A stretch of 64,000 nucleotides of DNA. Origin: Aphanomyces cochlioides. Taxonomy: Eukaryota; Oomycota; Saprolegniomycetes; Saprolegniales; Verrucalvaceae. The notes under the pieces were generated by a model. The model saw nothing but the letters and a program-made list of their open reading frames with translations, ran no database searches and was not told the DNA's origin. The stretch is from assembly GCA_019828595.1 (NCBI GenBank), contig JAHQRK010000014.1, positions 1,922,001 through 1,986,000 on the forward strand. The letters are read 5' to 3'. Shown piece by piece: positions 33,027-42,302 of this stretch (its first letter is position 1; each line of letters begins with the position of its first letter). The position numbers and the translations under genes are program-made.

Positions 33027-33569
33027 TAGATGTTTGTTTGCTTTTAATGGACCTTTAGCGTCGTTAACCCGAGATGAATCGCAAGACATATCAAACAGAG
33101 CGAACGACGTTAATAATTATCGGTTGTATGATGTATGTAGACGCGATTAAGTTCACCATCATTGAGTGATGTGAAATGCAAAAGCTCTCGGAAGCTTTTC
33201 CTTTTTGGGGCATGTGCTTTCCAATTCAGCGTGCATGGCTGGACGCGCGTTGTGAGTTTAAGCGTGTGTTTTGTCAGTATTTTAGAGAGTAATAGCTCAA
33301 GGGAAAGCCCTTCTCTTTCGACGCCTAATCAAAACTGAATCTAATTTACGCCACCATTTCTGTACCCCTTGTTGCTTGCGCGCTTCTCATTTGCAGCGTT
33401 TAACTGCTGGTAGATGTTACGAGTTGTTGTGGCCACCGTCGGTCATTCTCTAAAAGCAGTTGTTTCACGTAACGATTCCAAGCCATGAATAGCGTAAAAT
33501 GTTGTTGCTACTCTAGATTCACCGCTAGAAGTGGTTGGTTTAGTGCCAAATGCGTAGAGTATTCTCTTA

Positions 33570-33874
33570 GGCCGTGTTCGACTTGGCAAAGAATCATGCA
33601 TGATTCAAGTTGATTCTGAACAAATTTTATCCAATAGGAAACGACCACAAACCATTTGTGAATTAGCGAAATTTCCTTCCGTTCCTCAAGGAACACGTGG
33701 GATAATCCAATTTGGTGGGATAATTTTTAGAATCTACCTCAACCATTTTGAATGAGGTAGATTCATAAGGGTGAATGTGGATTCTCATGAATGTTGTTAA
33801 TCCCGTGAAAGACCCAAATAGGTTTTGCATGGGAGAATCAAGATGCGATCATGATTTTCAAACCGAACACGGCC
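33570..33874. mobile_element. 305-bp MITE with GGCCGTGTTCG ends
   Basis: Starts GGCCGTGTTCGACTTGG after TTA and ends CAAACCGAACACGGCC before TTT. PIF/Harbinger-type elements have similar ends and 3-bp TTA-like duplications. Directly after three T residues a second end of the same type begins in opposite orientation (33878). Confidence 0.55.
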
Positions 33875-33898
33875 TTTGGCCGTGTTCGGTTTGAAAAT
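33854..33898. repeat. Perfect 21-bp palindromic arms around TTT
   Basis: ATTTTCAAACCGAACACGGC-C / TTT / GGCCGTGTTCGGTTTGAAAA-T. Formed by the end of the MITE at 33570-33874 abutting another element end. Confidence 0.9.
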
Positions 33899-34192
33899 AA
33901 AAAAAATAGCAATTTCTTCCGTCTTCGAACTCATTTCTCACTGTCTCGTTTCCCAGATAGTATTGCATAGTATTCCACGTGTCATGAGAAAGCTGATTAG
34001 ATCCCATCGGAAAGACTTTAAGTCTCCTACATGTCTGTGGGAAGTGTCTATGAGCCGTCAGTCACTTTGCGCAAGCTCCTTTGGAAGATGTGACCTATAT
34101 TTGGTGAGAGTATTGTGACCGACCAGATCACGCGTAGATCACGTGACCTAGAGGCGTGACCTGACCCGGCGATGACCTGTTTTTTACCTTAC

Positions 34193-34390
34193 CTCCCCCT
34201 GGAAGGCACAAGTAGAACCAACGAGCTTGCTATCCAAGACGACCCGTCGTACTTTGGTACGATTCACATGGGCGAGGCGAAATCGATGACTTGGTTTCAA
34301 CTTCTTCAACACCGCCCCGGTCGAGTCGGTCTTGCGGGAATTTCGAGGTCTCTGCCGTCTTGGATTGGGCCATCTTGCTGTCCAGCAAGT
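34193..34390. repeat. Sequence duplicated at 36760-36985
   Basis: From the CTCCCCCTGGAAGGC block to TCTGCCGTCTTG.ATTGGGCC the two segments are clearly homologous with small indels. On the minus strand the second copy has a frame beginning MSDDETTYDVDLNQRLPVGV (36835 down) that looks like a gene fragment. The product is unknown. Confidence 0.6.
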
Positions 34391-34966
34391 CCAGGCGCCC
34401 ATGACATGATGTTTCACGACATGATTAAGAACAAGTGGAGCCGGGAGAGGTCTTTGCCAACACACGTTTGTTGGTCTCGGGCATTTTACGAATGCCAATA
34501 CCAGCTCTGGGGGGAGATCACAGACGTCCCCGAGGCGTTTGATTCGAGACTAAGTGCTATTCGACTACGACTTGTCGATAGAATCAGGAGACCCCGCCAA
34601 TGGGTCGAATTCAAAAATATTTAGCGAGGCATTTCACCTAGCAAGTTTGACAAGCGATCATTGTACAATACGCGAGGTTCGCCCCTTGCTCTTTCTATTT
34701 GCCTGCGTTGTGGTGGGAAGGACGAACGCATGGATTGAAACATGATCGTTTGGTCAGAGCGGAGACGACATGAAGCAGGGAAATCCACCCTTCCATCCAT
34801 TCTTAAAATCAAGCTAGACACCCTGCGTAAAGCTGGACAAGACTCGATACGAGAGCCCGACCTACCCAGACTTTCACAACACGCAACCAGCAGTCACGAA
34901 GGTGACGAAAGACTTGGGACACTGTGCGAAAATTAGAATTTTTGCATGCGATGCGCAACATCACTA
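34391..34966. other. No supported gene
   Basis: Contains the end of a 150-codon plus frame (34172-34624) of uncertain value. At 34900-34966 a ~70-bp stretch (GACTTGGGACACTGTGCG) is repeated in tandem with the start of the inverted-repeat arm. Confidence 0.35.
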
Positions 34967-35088
34967 ACAAAGGTGACGGAAGACTTGGGACACTGTGCGA
35001 AAATTTAAATTTATTCCATGCGATGGAGGCGACAATCTGCAGCCTCGGCCAACGCTCATTTCCGAATTTGCCACCGTTTTGACAAACC

Positions 35089-35823
35089 ATGCAAGCCCAA
35101 CTCAAGCAAGAAGACTACCCGATGGATGCCCACACATGCGAGCTCGATGCCGCGAAGGCCGAGCTCCAGGCATGCCGCGAACAGCTCGAAAGCGCTCGAA
35201 TCGAAGTCCAAGAGAAGGCGGAACACGTCGACGCCATGGTGTCGTACTTCAACGACGTGGTGGAGGGACAAATGAAACCACAACTGCAGGAAGCGGAAAC
35301 GACGGTAACTCAACTCCGCGAGCAAGTCGCGACTCTATCGACTGACATGTCCAGCGTCCGGTCACAACTCACAAAGAAGACCAAGGATGCCCAACACCTC
35401 GACGAGCAAGTGGCGGCGTTGACTAGTGAACTCGAGGCAGCGAAGGCGGAAGTCACGGCAAAGGACACAGCGATGAAGTCGCTTGAAGACGAAGCGGCGG
35501 CACTCCAAAGTGCATTGCACGAAAAATCCCGCGTGACGGCTGACCACAACAACGTGATGTGGATTTGGATGTGCTTCGTCAGTCTCGTGGTTGCTGTCGT
35601 CGTCCATGCGTGGAGTCTCTTGGTGGCCGTCATGTTGTGGACGTGGATGCTTGTGATATCAGCGTGTTGGAAAGCCAAGACGTGGACAAAGGCCGTGATC
35701 GCCACAGACAAGGCCACAGACAAGAATGATCAAGATGTGCAGAGCAGACCGACACGCATGGACCCGACGAATGACCGCTCGTCGTCGTCCATGCATGGAC
35801 GACGACAGCAACCACGAGACTGA
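35089..35823 (+). CDS. Coiled-coil protein with two C-terminal membrane segments
   Basis: A 244-aa protein. Residues 1-150 are a long, charged coiled coil (AETTVTQLREQVATLS, SLEDEAAALQSALHEKS). Residues ~157-174 (MWIWMCFVSLVVAVVVHAW) and ~177-193 (LLVAVMLWTWMLVISACW) are hydrophobic, followed by a basic, Asp/Ser-rich tail. No signal peptide, so it is probably a tail-anchored type protein facing the cytosol. The C-terminal part from residue ~176 is encoded in the spacer of the inverted duplication and is absent from the mirror copy. Family not recognised; superficially tropomyosin/SMC-like because of heptads. Confidence 0.65.
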   Translation: MQAQLKQEDYPMDAHTCELDAAKAELQACREQLESARIEVQEKAEHVDAMVSYFNDVVEGQMKPQLQEAETTVTQLREQVATLSTDMSSVRSQLTKKTKDAQHLDEQVAALTSELEAAKAEVTAKDTAMKSLEDEAAALQSALHEKSRVTADHNNVMWIWMCFVSLVVAVVVHAWSLLVAVMLWTWMLVISACWKAKTWTKAVIATDKATDKNDQDVQSRPTRMDPTNDRSSSSMHGRRQQPRD

Positions 35824-36313
35824 CGAAGCACATCCAAATCCACATCACGTTGCTGTGGTCAGCCGTCACGCGGGATTTTTCGTGCAATGCACTTTGGAGT
35901 GCCGCCGCTTCGTCTTCAAGCGCCTTCATCACTGTGTCCTTTGCCGTGACTTCCGCCTTCGCTGCCTTGAGCTCGCTAGTCAACGTCGCCACTTGCTCCT
36001 TCACGCGTTCAGGATCCTTCGTCTCCTTTGTGAGTTGCGACCGGACGGTGGACATGTCCGTCGATAGAGCCGCGACTTGCTCGCGGAGTTGAGTTACCGT
36101 CGTTTCCGCTTCCTCCAGTTGTAGTTTCAGTTGTCCCTCCACCACGTCGTTGAAATACGACACCATGACGTCGACATGTTCCGCCTTCTCTTGTACTTCG
36201 CAGAGGGCGCTTTCGAGCTGTTTACGGCATGCCAGGAGCTCGGCCTTGGTGGCATCGAGCTCGCATGTGTGGGCATCCATCGGGTAGTCTTCTTGCTTGA
36301 GTTGGGCTTGCAT
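35630..36313 (-). CDS. Mirror copy of the coiled-coil membrane protein gene
   Basis: A 227-aa protein with the same ATG context (MQAQLKQEDYPMDAHTC) and a coiled coil differing from the plus-strand copy at about 20 of 175 residues without any frameshift. It keeps the first hydrophobic segment (WIWMCFVSLVVAVVVHAW) and then runs into the spacer and the complement of the other gene's tail, giving an unrelated Ser/Thr-rich C-terminus. The two ORFs overlap tail-to-tail over ~190 bp. It may be a truncated but still expressed copy. Confidence 0.5.
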   Translation of the reverse strand: MQAQLKQEDYPMDAHTCELDATKAELLACRKQLESALCEVQEKAEHVDVMVSYFNDVVEGQLKLQLEEAETTVTQLREQVAALSTDMSTVRSQLTKETKDPERVKEQVATLTSELKAAKAEVTAKDTVMKALEDEAAALQSALHEKSRVTADHSNVMWIWMCFVSLVVAVVVHAWTTTSGHSSGPCVSVCSAHLDHSCLWPCLWRSRPLSTSWLSNTLISQASTSTT

Positions 36314-36435
36314 GGTTTGTCAAAACGGTGGCAAATTCGGAAATGAGCGTTGGCCGAGGCTGCAGATTGTCGCCTCCATCGCATGGAATAAATTTAAATT
36401 TTCGCACAGTGTCCCAAGTCTTCCGTCACCTTTGT

Positions 36436-37337
36436 CAGCGGTGCTGCTGCTGCTGCCTGCGTGTGGCCAACAGACACGGCGGCGGTCCTGACAGCAACCC
36501 AAGCAAGTCAGTCCTGCAGGTTGGAGTTCATTGATGTCAACTGTACGATATGTGTCAAGTTCCACCAGTCAGTTGACGTCAACTATACGACTTGACATGT
36601 GTCAAGTGACACGACAAACATCATGTGCCCCGACAATGGCACGATGGCTCTTGTCTTCGACCTGATTGCCTCGGGGGGGGGGGGCGATCTGAGGCTCTGG
36701 TCCATTTCGCCTCTTGATATTGCCATGGAGAAATGGACGCTTGTGCCATGAGATCGATTTCTCCAAGATGTTGATCACTCCCACTGGAAGGCGCTGGTTC
36801 AAGTCGACATCATAAGTTGTTTCATCGTCGGACATCCAAGACGACCCGTCGTAACGTTACTTTGGTACGATTCACATGGGCGAGGCGAAATCGATGCCGA
36901 CGACTTGGTTTTAACTTCTTGAACACCGCCCCGGTCGAGTCGGTCTTGCTGGAATTTCGAGGTCTCTGCCGTCTTGAATTGGGCCGCTGTTAGGAGCTGT
37001 GGCGCTGAGACTTGAAACATCCGATGAGCTTCAGGTTTGTCCACCTCGTAGCCAAGAATGTTTCGTACTCTGAAGGTCGATCTAGGTCGGTGTCGAAGTG
37101 ACCACAGTCATGGCAAAGAGCATTTCGTCGTAATAACGGAAAATGGACAAAGTTGTGTCATTCCTGTGCAGATCACAACCCACCAAGGAAGCCAAGCAGA
37201 GCCACGCTGGACATTGATGCGTCGAAATCGTACTGACCCTCGCCTCGTCACGAAGGTTGACGCTCGACCACAACTTTTATATTTGCATCTACTTTGTCGT
37301 TCACCTGAGATTGTACAGACTGAAAGATCGTCGTTAG
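36436..37337. other. Non-coding, includes the second copy of the 34.2-kb segment
   Basis: 36760-36985 duplicates 34193-34390 without the transposon to its left. A run of ten G lies at 36674-36683. Repeated GTCAACT.TACGA and TGTGTCAAGT words occur at 36530-36610. No intact gene. Confidence 0.45.
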
Positions 37338-37790
37338 AGAGGTTGCGAAAATTGACTTTTTCTTGTAAATTTTTCTTGTAAGAACTTTACAAGAAGAAAT
37401 GTCGCAAATGGTGGATAAAAAATGCCTGTAAATGAGAACTACAAGCAAAAATATTTTCTTGAAGAATCAGCCAATCAGCATCCAGGAAACTGCATCGACC
37501 AATAGGAAAAAAGTACCAGACAGTCCTTTCCTGACTGACAGACACAGCACTGGCATGATTCATCAAGGTGTGCTTCTCAACTTGCCACAGTGTGAAGTAG
37601 AAAACCAAATATACACACATATTTTCACTGGAGTCACTCAACAACGTTCGTAGTACACTCTCCGATTGTGAGGATCAGGAGTGACTACAGCTTGAAGAAA
37701 TTTCTACTTTTCGCAAACGCTTGCAACAAGAAAAATTCTTGTAAAGAAATTGGAGGAAATTACAAGAAAAAGTCAATTTTCGCAACCTCT
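37338..37790. mobile_element. MITE with 31-bp terminal inverted repeats
   Basis: AGAGGTTGCGAAAATTGACT... at 37338-37368 is perfectly complementary to 37760-37790. Internal sequence has further TTACAAGAA/TTCTTGTAA words near both ends. No clear target duplication. No coding capacity. Confidence 0.75.
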
Positions 37791-37990
37791 GTTCATCTTG
37801 GATTCGTTTGCAAGATCCTTAAACTGCGGACGAGAAAGCTGTCAAAGGAGCAAGCTATCTTGATCACTGTATGTTTGTTTCCTATGCCCCTCGTGATCCC
37901 TCAGCACATTACACATTAAGCCCCCTAAGCTCTTTTTGCTCATTTGGCAATTCCCACGCTAGCCACAGTGTCTATCTGCTTGATTTTATC

Positions 37991-38530
37991 ATGGCAGCAC
38001 TCAAGTTTGCGGGTTTAAGCGGCGCGTGCGACAAGTATGGTGACCAAGATGAAGATTGCTTGGCCGTCCTCTTTATCGACGACATCGTCACCGACTTGAT
38101 TGTAGATTCCTCAGGGGATTGTCAGCTTTCAGAGTCCTTGTTTCTCCTTGCCACGAGATTCCACGACGAAAATGGATCTGCAATCGTCTGGCTAGCGTCG
38201 ACGTCGCCAAAGTTGTGACGGCTCTCATGGAATCGACCGTCAGTGATATGTATGTTCGTCGTTCTCACTACGATTTCGCTGGGTCGATGCTGTGTGGACG
38301 GCGAACTCAGTACGAGTTGCTTGAAGGCTTGTAACACTCGGAGGTTTTTCAATGGGAGCGGTCCACGGACGTCTTGGCTCCCGGACCCCAACAAAGCTTG
38401 CGACTCTCTGCTTTACAATCAAGACAATCTTCTGTCGTTCTCGTGGTCGGTAGAAAGACAAGTTCTTGATACAATCACGCTATCAACCAACGTCGCCACG
38501 AAATTCGAGAGCTGTGACTTCGCAAGTCAG
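37991..38530 (+). pseudogene. Decayed double 4-Cys elicitin-like gene
   Basis: Frame 37991-38218 contains DEDCLAVLFIDDIVTDLIVD, SSGDCQLSESLFLLATRFHD and EN, clearly matching unit one of the genes at 12726 and 18179. It then shifts frame (DVAKVVTALMESTVSD) and shifts again to SCLKACNTRRFF ... KACDSLLYNQDNLLSF, matching unit two. No signal peptide remains and several frameshifts separate the pieces. Confidence 0.75.
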
Positions 38531-38712
38531 TTTCCGCGACTCACCAGTGAACATTGCTGTACTAGTGAAGGCTCTGGGATGTGGTCGATTTTTCACGATG
38601 TCGTGATAGAATGGGAGGTACAAACAGGGTCGAGACGCTCAGTTACGAACATAGCGTGTCGGAAGCCTCCGACGGGCTCCTTCTTGCTTGCCTTCTGAGC
38701 ATCTTGGAGAAC

Positions 38713-39220
38713 CTATCGCTGGAACATTTCCTCACGCCTGCTTTCAACATTTCCCCTCATGTCTTGCAGCTTTTTCAAAAGGGCCATCGCTACTGCCGAG
38801 GCATCGATATCACAGTCGCAAGACTTTATTCCCCACCGTCGAAGCAGACGCCTGTGATTTTCAATCACTCCTCTGGTTATAACGTAAGTGTCGAGTGTGA
38901 GACGGGTGTCCGACTTCGGTTCACCCTCGCACGAGCCCCGAAACATGTCGTCGACATGCATAGAAAAACGAGCTCCAAAGTCACATGCGTTGAGCGTGTC
39001 TTTTGAGAAGGGCTCAGAGAGACGAGGGCGCAACTTGAAAAGTTGAGCTTCATCTGAGTCGGGCAAGGGTTACACCGTCGAGTTATCAGACGATGCCAAG
39101 TTGATTCCCAAATTCTTTGCACGTTTTTTTCGTAGAGGCGACGCCACGTGTTGCCTCCAAACCCATTCCAAGCACAACAGCACCGCCAGCAGGAATACCA
39201 ATATAGAACCCCGTGGTTCA
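38713..39220 (-). pseudogene. Possible remnant of a membrane-protein gene
   Basis: One minus-strand frame reads SILVFLLAVLLCLEWVW (membrane segment), then KKRAKNLGINLASSD, a stop at ~39075, and continues open for 117 codons (PFSKDTLNACDFGARFSMH, WGIKSCDCDID, ALLKKLQDMRGN) to 38713. The order fits a type II membrane protein interrupted by one stop, but no ATG precedes the membrane segment and I do not recognise the family. Confidence 0.3.
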
Positions 39221-39964
39221 TGCAAACTTCATGTCGTTCTTACTGTACATGGATGCTCATCTGGTTACACCACTCCCAATCTGCTCGACAGAGTTCATGG
39301 CGTCTGATTCATGCTCGTTCCAGCGTGGTAAACCATCCAGACGGATTCGTCATCTCTCTCTCTCTCTTGCTTTATCAATCCTTATCCTCTCCGCTTGATA
39401 GCCATAGCTATTGAGAGCTCTATGTTGGTAGATTCATACTCTAGTGAGGATTGTACTCGATTTATCACCAACGACTCTACTCATTCAACCAAACGGCGTG
39501 GATATCAAATCCACTTGAATCTTGCACAGTATCCTCTAAATATACCACCAACGATGTCAAACTTATCGAGTTATGGTATTAATATTAATAGTTGGATAAA
39601 AGTTAGTCTTCTAGAAAGTACTAGTAGTACTGATTTTGGAAACGGCCACAATTCGATATCTTTCAACAACCTTGTCGTACTTGTGAAATAAATTGTTGCA
39701 GGTTTTTATGTTTTTTCTTCAATTAGCAAGTACTGTATTACATAATAAATATGAAAATTTATATTTTTTGCTGGTTTCCAAAAAGAGGGTCATCAGATAA
39801 ACCTGTGAAACTTTATCTAGCTAATCTCCAACTTGGTGAGTTTTATGGTCAAGTATAAGAAGGATAAACGAGCGCTACTGTCGAGTTGATTGTAATCAGA
39901 CCGAGCAGAACGCCTCTGAGTACACGTGCCGCCCGTTGATTTTGCAGTTTGCTCGCTCCTGACG
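39221..39964. other. Intergenic, AT-rich in its right half
   Basis: No supported gene. The bases directly before 39965 include GATTTTGCAGTTT, which resembles the oomycete core promoter. Confidence 0.4.
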
Positions 39965-41509
39965 ATGTTGAGCTTCACGAAGAAGAAGACGTCCACGACG
40001 ATGACTCGTAGTCTGCATTTGGCCTCGACGCCCAACCTCCCAGATGAAAACATGCCCACGCCCGAGTTTGAACAACCCAACGACGGCACGTTCTTTAGCA
40101 AGTACAAGAAGGTTTTCATCGGCGTGTCCGCCTTGGCTATCGTCGGCACGGTCGCTGCCTTGGCCTTGTACCATCCAGATGCCCATTCGGGCACGGGTGC
40201 CTCGGTCGGCCAAGCTGAAAAGTCCAACGATGTCGTCGCCAACACGGATGTGAGCCAGATTGACGTGAGCAATGTTGCCCCTCAGCCTGTTGACACCGCT
40301 GAACGCCCCTCGTTGGAGAAGGAATTGATCTTGCTCAAGGCTCGCCACGACTACCAAGTCTCCCACAACGACAAGTTGACCAGCGAGTTGAAGGCTGCAT
40401 TCAACAACGCCCACTCCGACAGCATTGCGCAAGTGTCGACCGATGCCACCACCGACTCCACTGAAGCTGAAAAGCCTTCTTTGGAAAAGGAACTCATCTT
40501 GCTCAAGGCACGCCATGAAGCTCAAGCCGCCCGCCAAGACATATTGACCAGTGAGTTGAAGGCCGCGCTCAACAACGCCAACACGGACAGCATCGCTGAA
40601 ATCTCCACTACTGAATCCACTGAAGCCACTGAAGCCGAAAAGCCATCCTTGGAGAAAGAATTGATCTTGCTTAAGGCCCGTCATGATGTCCAAGCTGCCC
40701 ACCAAGACAAGCTGACCAGTGAGTTGAAGGCTGCTTTGAACAATGCCAACACGGACAGCGTTGCTGAAATCTCAACCGACGCCACCTCTGAATCCGTCGC
40801 CACTGAGGCTGAAAAGCCGTCGTTGGAAAAGGAATTGATCTTGCTCAAGGCCCGCCACGACGCCCAAGCTAACACTGCCGTCGAAACCGATGCCTCGACT
40901 CCTCTCCGTGTGTCGTACATTCGCGCTGCTCCTTCCCAAACCACCGATGCCGTTGCCGATATCACGACTGAATCCGCCGAAGTTGAAAAGCCATCGTTGG
41001 AGAAGGAACTTATCTTGCTCAAGGCTCGCCATGATGCCCAAGCTGCCTACCAAGTCAAGTTGACCAGTGAATTGAATGCTGCGCTCAACAACGCCAACAC
41101 TGACAGCATTGCTGAAATCTCCACCGATGCCACCACTGAATCCACTGAAGTCGAAAAACCATCGTTGGAGAAGGAACTCATCTTGCTCAAGGCCCGTCAT
41201 GACGCCCAAGCTAACTCTGCCGTCGAAGCCGATGCCTCGACTCCCCTCCGCGTCTCATACATCCGCTCCGCCCCTTCCCAAACCACCGACAACGTCGCTG
41301 AAGTGGGTGAAACTACCACTGAAGAGTCTACCCCCCTCCGTGTGAGCTACATCCGCTCGGCCCCTGCCAAGAAGCACGTGTCGTACATCCGCTCGTCGCC
41401 GTCGTCGGTGGAAAGCATCTCGTCGTCAGTCACAGAGGAACAACGTCCTCTTTTGGAAAAGTACCTTGAATTGTTGGCTGCCAAGGAGAGAGCGGAGTCT
41501 TCCCCATAA
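39965..41509 (+). CDS. Single-pass membrane protein with six ~57-residue repeats
   Basis: A 514-aa protein from the ATG at 39965 (an in-frame upstream ATG at 39926 is less likely because it would add a hydrophobic stub). A short basic N-terminus (FTKKKTSTTMTR) and KYKK precede one membrane segment (VFIGVSALAIVGTVAALALY, ~50-69). From residue 115 follow six repeats starting K/RPSLEKELILLKARHD. Four are of type A (LTSELKAALNNANTDSIAEI) and two of type B, in which the second half is replaced by STPLRVSYIRSAPSQTTD. Extra SYIR units and a degenerate PLLEKYLELLAAKER end the protein. Acidic Thr/Glu linkers (TESTEAEK) separate the helices. Predicted type II topology, with the repeat array outside the cytosol. 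Family unknown. Confidence 0.8.
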   Translation: MLSFTKKKTSTTMTRSLHLASTPNLPDENMPTPEFEQPNDGTFFSKYKKVFIGVSALAIVGTVAALALYHPDAHSGTGASVGQAEKSNDVVANTDVSQIDVSNVAPQPVDTAERPSLEKELILLKARHDYQVSHNDKLTSELKAAFNNAHSDSIAQVSTDATTDSTEAEKPSLEKELILLKARHEAQAARQDILTSELKAALNNANTDSIAEISTTESTEATEAEKPSLEKELILLKARHDVQAAHQDKLTSELKAALNNANTDSVAEISTDATSESVATEAEKPSLEKELILLKARHDAQANTAVETDASTPLRVSYIRAAPSQTTDAVADITTESAEVEKPSLEKELILLKARHDAQAAYQVKLTSELNAALNNANTDSIAEISTDATTESTEVEKPSLEKELILLKARHDAQANSAVEADASTPLRVSYIRSAPSQTTDNVAEVGETTTEESTPLRVSYIRSAPAKKHVSYIRSSPSSVESISSSVTEEQRPLLEKYLELLAAKERAESSP

Positions 41510-42302
41510 TTTCTTGGAGTAAGTTGTCTCGCGTCGTCATAATGGAATATTAAATTGTCTTTGCCGTATTCCACACTATCTTCCCCTCTGTCGTCTTCTG
41601 CTAGTACTCCCGACTCAAGTGCACCTTGTACTATAATTGCAAAGCCCCCCTCGAGCCCCCTTGTTGGAGTCTCCGCCTTCGATATGTATCGTGGGGTCTC
41701 GGGGGACGACATTTCATTTGAGGCGATGCGTTTGCCTACATTTGAAGCTGGTGAAATCCTAGCAGAAGTGCTCTCGACGTTGGATATTCAATGCATTATT
41801 GTGGATGCTTGTCTCGAGTTCTCGCCAGGGTTTGATTGCTCAATTTTGCTCAATCAAGTTGTCGGCAAGATGTCAACCGTGGACAAACCAGCTAGTTTAA
41901 AAAAGCCACGGACGTCTATTCTTCGTAACTGGAAGCTCGCTGTCATTCAGTCTAGCAGCTTGCTCCTCTTGCTTCGTCCAACTTTCGTCGTCGGCACGTC
42001 TGGACGATCGTGCGACAGTTGTTGGCATGGTAGTCAATTTACAATCCTGTTTAAACACTCCAGTGGTAAAACCTTTGCACACCTCAAGACCAATTCTCGA
42101 GCTCAATTCGACATCTCTGCCTTCCTCTTGATACTCTTTCAGTCGCTCCATCAGCTTCGTCTGTCTTGATAGCTAAACGGCGATTGCAGCTATGAGATTC
42201 AACGTCAACCTTCCTTTCACTTTGAATAATGCCGTTTCGGTTAAACACCATGCGGACGTTGATTGTGGATGACGAAAGTTCAGTTGACAAAAACTTGCTC
42301 CG
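41510..42302. repeat. Upstream block duplicated at ~46.56-47.01 kb
   Basis: From GGATGCTTGTCTCG (~41806) to the PLAC8 ATG the sequence parallels 46585-47012, including AAGATGTCAACCGTGGACAA and the region just before the start codons. The segment and the following PLAC8 gene were duplicated together. Confidence 0.7.
41897..42151 (-). CDS. Small hypothetical ORF divergent from PLAC8 gene, doubtful
   Basis: 84 codons from an ATG at 42151. The segment KQEEQAARLNDSELPV is conserved in the duplicated block (KQEERSTRLNDS near 46.7 kb). The duplicate lacks the ATG but remains open longer (to 46404), while this copy is truncated by a one-base difference near 41900. So one or both are pseudogenes of a small gene sharing the promoter region with PLAC8. 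Confidence 0.3.
   Translation of the reverse strand: MERLKEYQEEGRDVELSSRIGLEVCKGFTTGVFKQDCKLTTMPTTVARSSRRADDESWTKQEEQAARLNDSELPVTKNRRPWLF

Larger units (their letters stand above)
30169..34192. mobile_element. 4.0-kb DNA transposon with GGTCA-rich ends (MULE-like, non-autonomous)
   Basis: Flanked by a 12-bp direct repeat CTCCCCCTGGAA (30157-30168 and 34193-34204). The ends are mirror images: ACAGGTCA lies 10-12 nt inside each end and GGTCAGGTCA starts 14 nt further in on both sides, followed by more GGTCA copies (about nine on the left to 30310, about six on the right from 34118). No transposase of its own is recognisable; the only transposase inside belongs to the nested Tigger element. A paralogous sequence at 36760-36985 lacks the insert and serves as an empty-site proxy. 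Long target duplication and repetitive subterminal ends suggest a Mutator-like element. Confidence 0.65.
34967..36435. repeat. Large inverted duplication, two 648-bp arms
   Basis: Arms 34967-35614 and 35788-36435 have equal length and high identity in reverse complement, with a 173-bp spacer (35615-35787). Each arm carries one copy of a coiled-coil membrane protein gene and its upstream region. Equal arm length means no indels since duplication. Confidence 0.92.

Noticed and set aside
34172..34624. 150-codon plus frame spanning the right end of the 4-kb element
   Set aside because: It crosses the transposon boundary and the homologous segment at 36.8 kb does not keep this frame.
39896..40705. 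Long minus-strand frame opposite the repeat protein
   Set aside because: Shadow of the repetitive coding strand; repeats appear in any frame.
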